Source: CAYSRM01 sp964543205
Lineage (GTDB): Bacteria; Verrucomicrobiota; Kiritimatiellia; UBA8416; CAYSRM01
Direction of reading: 5' to 3'
NCBI GenBank assembly: GCA_964543205.1
Contig: CAZIXB010000016.1
Location: forward strand, 1-20,865
DNA length: 20,865 nucleotides
Below the pieces are notes generated by a model. The model saw only the letters and a program-made list of their open reading frames with translations, searched no databases and was not told where the DNA came from. Below, in pieces: positions 16,063 to 20,865 of this stretch; the first letter of the stretch is position 1; every line of letters begins with the position of its first letter. A program made the translations under genes and the position numbers.

Positions 16063-16704
16063 CTATTTCCTGATGTATTCGTAATCCTGCATGTTAATGT
16101 ATTTGAATGGCGAACTGGCCCTGTCCATCAGATACCCGTCTCTTTCAGTCACTACATCGCTGTTCAAAACCCTTTTGTTCTTCCACCAGTCCTCCGGAAG
16201 ATCCCTGTCCTGTCTATCTGAGACATAAGCAATAAGGGTTCCCTCGAATCTTATTTCAACGGCAATGGCAACAAGCTGACCAAACCGCAACAGCGCATGC
16301 GGCCTGAGATATGCCGTGCTTATGTGTTCACGCCCCTCCTGGATATCGCCATAAGTGACATTTTCTTTATAAAAGCTGTAAACGGCCCGTCCGTTAACCT
16401 CGCCCCTGCTCATTGCGTAATACTGAAATGTAAGCGAATCAATCCATTCGGGAGCCGTGTCGTAGGTCGTCTTGATCTCAACCCATTCACGGGGACGTTT
16501 AACACTACGTCGCACATCGGTATCATAACGCGGGGTTTCTATTAAAGCCCTGCGGCTCAAACCTTCCAGGGCCCTTATCTGCAGTATCCCCGGATTATCG
16601 CCTGTTTCCGCGCCAGGATAAACAGGCCTGCCCTGCCCAAAAGACCTGAACGTTAAACCCGAAAACAACATCAGAACAGTCATTACATATAGGATACGTT
16701 TCAT
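16063..16704 (-). CDS. Signal-peptide protein at the head of the pilus operon (213 aa; Amuc_1102-like position)
   Basis: I do not recognise a named domain from sequence alone. It has a clear signal peptide (KR then a hydrophobic core, about 1-23, ending FRSFGQ), no further membrane helix, and a mature part rich in alternating beta-type residues (WVEIKTTYD, SLTFQYYAMS, AVAVEIRFEG-like LVAIAVEIRFEG). That suggests a small periplasmic or surface beta-sandwich. No cysteine follows the signal peptide, so it is not a lipoprotein. It lies 6 nt before the PilMN gene, the position of Amuc_1102 relative to Amuc_1101 in Akkermansia. The ribosome site AGGAGGG is strong but far from the ATG (about 11 nt). 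A promoter pair is visible upstream. Function is inferred only from its place: a pilus-associated envelope protein. Confidence 0.8.
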   Translation of the reverse strand: MKRILYVMTVLMLFSGLTFRSFGQGRPVYPGAETGDNPGILQIRALEGLSRRALIETPRYDTDVRRSVKRPREWVEIKTTYDTAPEWIDSLTFQYYAMSRGEVNGRAVYSFYKENVTYGDIQEGREHISTAYLRPHALLRFGQLVAIAVEIRFEGTLIAYVSDRQDRDLPEDWWKNKRVLNSDVVTERDGYLMDRASSPFKYINMQDYEYIRK

Positions 16705-16736
16705 AGCAAGCAGTTCCCTCCTAACCGTGGGGTTGA

Positions 16737-16766
16737 ACTATACACTCCCGTTAATAAAAAAATCAA
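16737..16766 (-). promoter_or_regulatory. Candidate sigma-70-type promoter of the pilus operon
   Basis: Read on the minus strand: TTGATT (plus 16761-16766, 4 of 6), an 18-nt spacer, then TATAGT (plus 16737-16742, 5 of 6). It is 33 nt upstream of the ATG of the first operon gene and just downstream of the terminator-like hairpin of the prepilin gene, so the two units are probably separately transcribed. Confidence 0.55.
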
Positions 16767-16769
16767 ATG

Positions 16770-16796
16770 AAAAAATCAGCCTTATCCATTCAGGCT
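16770..16796 (-). terminator. Probable intrinsic terminator after the prepilin gene
   Basis: On the minus strand, AGCCT (plus 16792-16796) and AGGCT (plus 16778-16782) form a 5-bp stem with a 9-nt loop. Two bases further on comes a run of six T (plus 16770-16775). The stem is short, but position (50 nt after the prepilin stop, immediately before a promoter) and the T-run support termination. Confidence 0.5.
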
Positions 16797-16814
16797 CGTT
16801 TCTTCTAAGTCAAC

Positions 16815-16841
16815 CACGGATTAAGCTGATGTCACGGATTA
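16815..16841. repeat. Direct repeat CACGGATTA, two units 18 bp apart
   Basis: CACGGATTA occurs at 16815-16823 and 16833-16841. The nine bases between could be a decayed third unit, giving a 9-bp period. It lies in the short spacer directly after the prepilin stop codon. Confidence 0.5.
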
Positions 16842-16846
16842 CATCC

Positions 16847-17698
16847 TCACCAGTTGCCTGAGCATGCGTCTATTGTTTCATCCCATGTAATCTGCTCAAC
16901 ATGGCCGTCCATAAAAACCGCATTTGCCTTGCCGTTGTGATATGTGCCCACGGACTCCACGGGATACTCCTCGCCGCTGCTCTTCACCCCTACCAGCCGT
17001 CCGTCATAAGACCTTCTATGTCTATCATTTGAGTCATATTCCATGAGATTGCGTTTCGCTATAGTTTCACCCTTGTAAGCATTGGTTATTCCCGCATCGG
17101 CAAACAGCAGCCTCCTGCTGGCCTGTACACCGGTTATATTTGCCCCGCCGGCATCCTGGTTCATAACATAGCTTCTAACAATGGGATTATTGTCGTTGAT
17201 CGGGTTCCCCTCCGGATCCTCAAAAACAACCCTTTTAAATTCAGGACACGCATATACCTTGAGGCTTTCGCCCGTATATTCCCACAGGGTCCCGTTTGTC
17301 ACAGAAAAAACTCCCTTTTCCCCCCACCACTTGGCTCCATCGTGCCTGACCTCGCTGCTGCTGTTGTTTTTATCAAAATCAGTCCAGTCTACCCAACCCC
17401 ATGTATCCTGAACCCATTTTCTATAATTCCCAAAATCCTTTCTGTACCCTCCGCTTTTTGACGGGGGCATGGAACCGCCATGGTCGTAGGCATAGTTCAT
17501 AGCAGCCACCTGAAGCTGTTTAAGATTGTTTGTGCACTGAACATTCCTGGCCTTAGTGCGCATTTTCCCCAGCACTGGAAAAATCATTCCGACAAGAACG
17601 CCTATTATCATAATTACAATAAGGAGTTCCAGTAGCGTGAAGCCCTTCTCCGTTCCGGGCTTCCCGTTCCCCGACCCATTAAAACGTATGAATTTCAT
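16847..17698 (-). CDS. Prepilin-like protein with H-x9-DG C-terminal motif (283 aa)
   Basis: A type IV prepilin/pseudopilin-like protein of the group abundant in PVC bacteria. A 19-residue leader ends in Gly19, with processing expected before Phe20 of FTLLELLIVIMIIGVLVGMI. Glu24 is the conserved Glu5 of the mature protein, and a hydrophobic helix follows to about residue 43. The C-terminal H-x9-DG motif is exact (His254, Asp264-Gly265). The globular middle is Trp- and Tyr-rich. The leader is long for type IV prepilins (often 6-15 residues). GGAGG (plus-strand 17705-17709) stands 6 nt before the ATG. It is adjacent to the pilus operon but separated by a probable terminator and promoter. It may be a minor pilin or a secreted pseudopilin-like protein rather than the major subunit. 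Confidence 0.9.
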   Translation of the reverse strand: MKFIRFNGSGNGKPGTEKGFTLLELLIVIMIIGVLVGMIFPVLGKMRTKARNVQCTNNLKQLQVAAMNYAYDHGGSMPPSKSGGYRKDFGNYRKWVQDTWGWVDWTDFDKNNSSSEVRHDGAKWWGEKGVFSVTNGTLWEYTGESLKVYACPEFKRVVFEDPEGNPINDNNPIVRSYVMNQDAGGANITGVQASRRLLFADAGITNAYKGETIAKRNLMEYDSNDRHRRSYDGRLVGVKSSGEEYPVESVGTYHNGKANAVFMDGHVEQITWDETIDACSGNW

Positions 17699-17800
17699 CC
17701 GCCGCCTCCAGTTGAGAAAACCTTATAGCAATCCCGAATCCCGCAGAAGTGTCACAACAGGCTCCGCAAAATTCATTAATCTGCGGCTAATACATCTCTA

Positions 17801-17829
17801 CTTATAACATCCCTCATAATAATAAACAA
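17801..17829 (-). promoter_or_regulatory. Candidate promoter of the prepilin gene
   Basis: On the minus strand: TTGTTT (plus 17824-17829), 17-nt spacer, TATAAG (plus 17801-17806, 5 of 6 to the -10 consensus). The -35 match is poor and the surroundings are A/T rich, so this is tentative. Confidence 0.35.
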
Positions 17830-17988
17830 TTAAAAATTCTGCAATTCCTGAATCCATGCCGATCTTCATCCCTGTTCATCATTGTCACGACCATCGCCGA
17901 CAAGAATCAAAACAATGACAGGAAAAGGCAAAGGCAAGGAATGGTTGAAAACCTGCGCCATGCGCTCTCATTTTTTTGCATTTAAGCG

Positions 17989-18017
17989 TTGACGGTAACA
18001 CGCAAATACGCTAATTT
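17989..18017 (+). promoter_or_regulatory. Weak candidate promoter of the secreted repeat protein gene
   Basis: TTGACG (17989-17994, 5 of 6) is followed after 17 nt by TAATTT (18012-18017), a weak -10. The strong AAGGAAGG ribosome site at 18059-18066 just before the ATG supports expression from this region, but the exact promoter is uncertain. Confidence 0.35.
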
Positions 18018-18074
18018 AACATACAGCGATAAGAGTTTATTCAGGAGTCTTTTGTAATAAGGAAGGAAAAACAA

Positions 18075-20006
18075 ATGAAACCAATAATAAAAAGTGTATT
18101 GTCAATTGCAGTTCTGGCAAGTGTGGCTATAACATCATACGCTAATACTACTAACGAAATACCTTACGTTAACGATTTTGAAAGCATTCCGTCGGGAACG
18201 GCGCTGGTTGGCTCGAATGGCTGGTATGGAGCGTCCAACAGTTATGCGATTGTGACCAACAGAGATTACAGCGCTTTCTACTCCAACTACCCGCTTCCGG
18301 CCAGCACACACTCCAACGTTATGCTGCTGCAGACCGAAGGCACAGTGGTTACCAACGAGCTGGAAGATCTGACCGATGATGAAACCAGGAGCAATGTAAC
18401 CAACGTATGGTTTGACAGCGTGATCCAGTTTACCCACTGGTCCGAGGACTCTTACCCTGATGCTATAACCAGCAATGACCAGGTTCAATGCGCTTTCTTC
18501 GTTAACACTAATGACCACCTTGTAGTGAGTCATTACGACTTCCTGGGAAGCTCCAACACTTTCAGCGTTATCACAAACAGCTCTATAACCAACGGGCAGT
18601 ACACTCGCATAACCATCAAGATGGACTACCTCTCAGACGAGGTATTCGGGACCATCGATCACACTTATTATCAGCTCTACATTGACGGCAATTTAATGAC
18701 CAATTCCGCTGCGTACCAGTCCCCTAATGACGCCAGCGGAAAACCGGGGACATGGTTTATGACCGCTAATGACGCGGTTGCAAAAAGATATTTAACAGGG
18801 CTGGGATTCTCCGGGAACGGAGTTTTCGACGATATGATAGTGTCAACAAATGACACAATGGGACCTCCGCCTGACAGTTACACGATCTTTACGGAAGTGA
18901 ACGATCCGGCGCAAGGCGACATAGACCCGGACAGCGACACGGTATTTGAAGGCAACGATAGCGATGAATTTGCCATTACGGCAAGCAATGGCTACTATGT
19001 AGCACAGCTTCTCACCAATTCCGTGCAGGTATTCACCAACAGCGACGCGTCTGTCACATCAACAAACTACACATGGCCGAGCGTCATGGCCGACGGAACG
19101 ATAACGGTAAACTTCGCTACATCACCCACATACCTCGTTACCGGAGTAGTGGCAACAGGCCAGGGCACAATTGATCCGGCAAGCTCCAATGTGGTGGCAA
19201 ACGAAGATGCGTCATTCCAGATAGACGCAGATACCGGCTGGTACATACAGTCTATCACAACAAACGAAACCGCCATACCGGGCAGCCCGTTCGATGTCAG
19301 CCTTACATCAACAAACTATACATGGCAGAATGTTGCAGCCGACGGAACAGTAACTGTGCATTTCGCGGAATGGCACCTGATAACCGGCGTGGTCGCGACA
19401 GCACACGGATCCGTGAATCCGGCAAGCAGAATAGTGGCAGATGGACAGGACGCCTCGTTCGACCTTGTTGCCGACACTCATTACCATGTCGGCCTGCTTG
19501 AAACCAACGGTACGGCTACCGGCGGACCTTGGGACAACAGCTCCACAAACGAAAATTACGTATGGACTTCCGTTACCGCAGACGGAACTCTGACCGTTAC
19601 ATTTGTGGAGAATGTCTGGACCAACAACACGCCGGAAACATGGCTGAATACCTTCTACGGTTCCACAAATTATGAGCAGGCTGCATCGAGTGATACCGAC
19701 GGGGACGGGCAGGAAGCATGGGCCGAGCACCTCGCTGGAACAGACCCGACCGACAGCAATTCGGTATTCCGCATAGATGATACCTGGCATGAAAACGGAA
19801 CAAACTTCCTCAAGTGGGTCAGCCATCATGTCGGCGATCAGACATCACTCCCGCCCTATAACATCGTATACGCCACCAATCTGCTCAACGCGGACTGGAC
19901 CGTGGTAACAGATACGGTGGAGCGAACAGACGGGACACATACGAATGTCTGGTCCTGGGAAAGCTTAGAAGGAGCTTTCTACCGGATTGTAGTAACTAAC
20001 CAGTAA
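18075..20006 (+). CDS. Secreted multi-domain protein with three InlB-B-like repeats and a Ca-type loop (643 aa)
   Basis: No precise function recognised. Signal peptide (about 1-23, ending ITSYA). Residues about 27-262 look like a jelly-roll/LamG-type domain, opening with IPYVNDFESIPSG and closing with GVFDDMIVS. Three tandem repeats of about 80 residues follow (starting near 267, 353 and 433). Each has a G-x-[IV]-[DN]-P segment and ends in Y-x-W-x-x-V/M-x-A-D-G-T-[IVL]-T-V; this is the divergent InlB B-repeat style of bacterial surface proteins. From about 515 comes a C-terminal module with D-T-D-G-D-G (540-545), AGTDPTDSNSVFRI and a final beta domain ending FYRIVVTNQ. It is probably an exported or surface-attached adhesive or carbohydrate-interacting protein. 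AAGGAAGG lies 8 nt upstream of the ATG, and a strong terminator follows the stop. Asn/Thr/Ser-rich composition differs from the housekeeping genes. Confidence 0.85.
   Translation: MKPIIKSVLSIAVLASVAITSYANTTNEIPYVNDFESIPSGTALVGSNGWYGASNSYAIVTNRDYSAFYSNYPLPASTHSNVMLLQTEGTVVTNELEDLTDDETRSNVTNVWFDSVIQFTHWSEDSYPDAITSNDQVQCAFFVNTNDHLVVSHYDFLGSSNTFSVITNSSITNGQYTRITIKMDYLSDEVFGTIDHTYYQLYIDGNLMTNSAAYQSPNDASGKPGTWFMTANDAVAKRYLTGLGFSGNGVFDDMIVSTNDTMGPPPDSYTIFTEVNDPAQGDIDPDSDTVFEGNDSDEFAITASNGYYVAQLLTNSVQVFTNSDASVTSTNYTWPSVMADGTITVNFATSPTYLVTGVVATGQGTIDPASSNVVANEDASFQIDADTGWYIQSITTNETAIPGSPFDVSLTSTNYTWQNVAADGTVTVHFAEWHLITGVVATAHGSVNPASRIVADGQDASFDLVADTHYHVGLLETNGTATGGPWDNSSTNENYVWTSVTADGTLTVTFVENVWTNNTPETWLNTFYGSTNYEQAASSDTDGDGQEAWAEHLAGTDPTDSNSVFRIDDTWHENGTNFLKWVSHHVGDQTSLPPYNIVYATNLLNADWTVVTDTVERTDGTHTNVWSWESLEGAFYRIVVTNQ
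19056..19325 (+). repeat. Near-identical DNA segments inside tandem protein repeats
   Basis: ACATCAACAAACTACACATGG at 19056-19076 recurs at 19305-19325 with one base changed, 249 bp (83 codons) away and in the same frame. Both are followed within about 15 nt by GCCGACGGAAC. This is what recent internal duplication of repeat units would leave. Confidence 0.7.
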
Positions 20007-20025
20007 AAACAATCAAAGCACTGAG

Positions 20026-20059
20026 AAAAGGCGGCGCAAATTGCGCCGCCTTTTTTTTT
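20026..20059 (+). terminator. Strong intrinsic terminator after the secreted repeat protein gene
   Basis: AAAAGGCGGCGCAA (20026-20039) is a perfect inverted complement of 20041-20054. In practice it is a G/C-rich stem GCGGCGC/GCGCCGC with a small A/T loop, followed by nine T (20051-20059). It starts 20 nt after the stop codon. Confidence 0.93.
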
Positions 20060-20169
20060 ACGGCAGAGTTCATCGATGGCGCTCAGGTTAACCCGCATAT
20101 CTCACGAAATTTCTGCAACAACATAAAGCCGCTCGATAATATGAACCGCTGCACGGAAAAAACTCTGGC

Positions 20170-20197
20170 TTTTCAGCAATTAATACCTTATTATAAT
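20170..20197 (+). promoter_or_regulatory. Candidate promoter of the last, partial gene
   Basis: TTTTCA (20170-20175, 4 of 6) is followed after 16 nt by a perfect TATAAT (20192-20197). It lies downstream of the terminator at 20026-20059 and about 90 nt before the ATG at 20289. Confidence 0.55.
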
Positions 20198-20217
20198 ACC
20201 AAGAAAGGGAGACAGCA

Positions 20218-20292
20218 TTGGCCTGTAGCACTATTGTGCAGATTACCGTTGAGACAGGTACGGATTATGCTGTAGCAGGTAAAGCAAGATGA
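20218..20292 (+). CDS. Possible 24-aa leader peptide overlapping the next start
   Basis: A short frame starts at TTG 20218, with AAAGGGAG (20204-20211) 6 nt upstream, and ends at TGA 20290-20292. It overlaps the ATG of the next gene as ATGA (20289-20292). The encoded peptide would begin MACSTIVQITVETG and end VAGKAR. The good ribosome site, the location just after a candidate promoter and the stop-start overlap all fit translational coupling. Evidence is circumstantial: a TTG start, no homology, and a length at which chance frames are common. Confidence 0.3.
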   Translation: MACSTIVQITVETGTDYAVAGKAR

Positions 20293-20865
20293 AAAGATTT
20301 ACTTATAAGTTCAACATGGCAAAACTGAGTTTGGTTGCGCTCAGCTTCGGGCTATGCGCGTTGTGGACATCTTCAGCGCAGGCGGATATGTATCAGGATT
20401 TCGACGAATGGGTGACACCGCAGTCATTTGGAAATTATGACAAGAACGGCTGGCAACTGAATGATGCCGCAGCTTTCGCTGAAGAAGGCAACACAAACGG
20501 ACTTCTTAACAATACCGGCGCCAATCTACGGTCGCCTTATTCCTCAAACGGCATCGGGCGGGTAACCTGGAAAACAAGACTTCAGAGCCCCGGTTCGGTA
20601 ACCTACGAGCTGCAGACTTCTGCATCTGCCGACTTTACCAACCCGATAACCCGAGCTACATATACCTGCGACACTTCAACCGCATGGCAGTATTTCACAA
20701 ACGATCTGGCCCTTTACGACGGCTTGTATGTTCGCTGGCATAAAAACAGCTCCAGCCCCTGGATTAAAATCGACGATGTGCATGTGAGATTGCCCCCATC
20801 CTATGTCGAAATTACAAACGCACAGACACATCCCGCTACCCCTATTGTGGGAACAAACACTTTTA
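20289..20865 (+). CDS. Secreted protein, 3' end outside the window (first 192 codons)
   Basis: An uninterrupted frame from ATG 20289 to the window edge. It has a signal peptide: basic start (MKRFTYKF), hydrophobic core, and a cleavage site after TSSAQA at about residue 33. The mature part opens with DMYQDFDEWVTP and contains a beta-rich domain ending in WIKIDDVHVRLPP (about 159-171), a shape like the jelly-roll domains of PVC extracellular proteins and like the N-terminal part of the neighbouring secreted repeat protein. After that, VEITNAQTHPATPIVG looks like the start of another repeated beta domain. AGG lies 9 nt before the ATG. No enzymatic motif is visible, and the rest of the protein is needed to say more. 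Confidence 0.85.
   Translation, partial: MKRFTYKFNMAKLSLVALSFGLCALWTSSAQADMYQDFDEWVTPQSFGNYDKNGWQLNDAAAFAEEGNTNGLLNNTGANLRSPYSSNGIGRVTWKTRLQSPGSVTYELQTSASADFTNPITRATYTCDTSTAWQYFTNDLALYDGLYVRWHKNSSSPWIKIDDVHVRLPPSYVEITNAQTHPATPIVGTNTF

Larger units (their letters stand above)
17699..18074. other. 376-nt divergent intergenic region
   Basis: Lies between the prepilin gene (minus) and the secreted repeat protein gene (plus), so it should hold two divergent promoters; weak candidates are listed separately. The prepilin side would give a leader of about 95 nt in which CCGCAG and CTGCGG segments could pair. A 7-bp inverted pair, TCATTGT and ACAATGA, lies around 17878-17918. I see no convincing gene in it. 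Confidence 0.6.

Noticed and set aside
17971..17978. T-run after GCGCCATGCGC as a terminator
   Set aside because: The stem is only 4 bp, and no plus-strand gene ends upstream of it.
17915..17992. 25-codon basic peptide frame in the divergent intergenic region
   Set aside because: No ribosome site before its ATG, it overlaps the candidate promoter of the secreted protein gene, and frames this short are expected by chance.

Overview
The window looks like chromosomal DNA from the PVC superphylum, most likely Verrucomicrobiota or Kiritimatiellota. Three things point there: a pilus gene set whose order and protein features resemble the Akkermansia Amuc_1098-1102 cluster, a prepilin with the H-x9-DG motif typical of PVC genomes, and secreted proteins with InlB-like repeats and a DxDxDG/AGTDPTD module. 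The placement is inferred from gene content, not from a marker-gene phylogeny. I saw no insertion sequence, prophage, CRISPR array or tRNA/rRNA gene.

Layout, left to right. (1) 1-264: intergenic DNA with a degenerate hexamer stem-loop repeat. (2) 265-2449, plus strand: a purine nucleoside phosphorylase overlapping a CCA-adding tRNA nucleotidyltransferase with an HD domain. (3) 7768 down to 2453, minus strand: a tight housekeeping run, coaE - rho - tig - clpP - clpX. Its end meets the CCA gene tail to tail across 3 nt. (4) 7769-8133: a gene-free gap with a well-preserved copy of the hexamer stem-loop. (5) 16704 down to 8134, minus strand: an envelope operon read as [signal-peptide protein, Amuc_1102-like] - [PilM-PilN fusion] - [PilO-like, Amuc_1100-like] - [PilP-like with four Cys and Ca-type loops] - [PilQ-type secretin with a long acidic N-terminal region] - [stand-alone PolA-type 5'-3' exonuclease]. 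(6) 17698-16847, minus strand: a prepilin-like H-x9-DG protein, separated from the pilus operon by a probable terminator and a probable new promoter. (7) 18075 to the window end, plus strand: a secreted repeat protein followed by a strong intrinsic terminator, then a second secreted protein cut by the window edge. That second gene may be preceded by a 24-codon leader ORF overlapping its start.

How the genes fit together: region 3 handles CoA synthesis, transcription termination, chaperoning and ClpXP proteolysis. Region 5 encodes the inner-membrane alignment complex and outer-membrane pore of a type IV pilus or related system, in canonical pilM-N-O-P-Q order but with M and N fused. No assembly or retraction ATPase, PilC-like platform or prepilin peptidase is in the window. 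The most novel material is the PilMN fusion, the metal-binding-looking PilP-like protein, the recurring LLG motifs in the acidic part of the secretin, and the intergenic hexamer stem-loop family.
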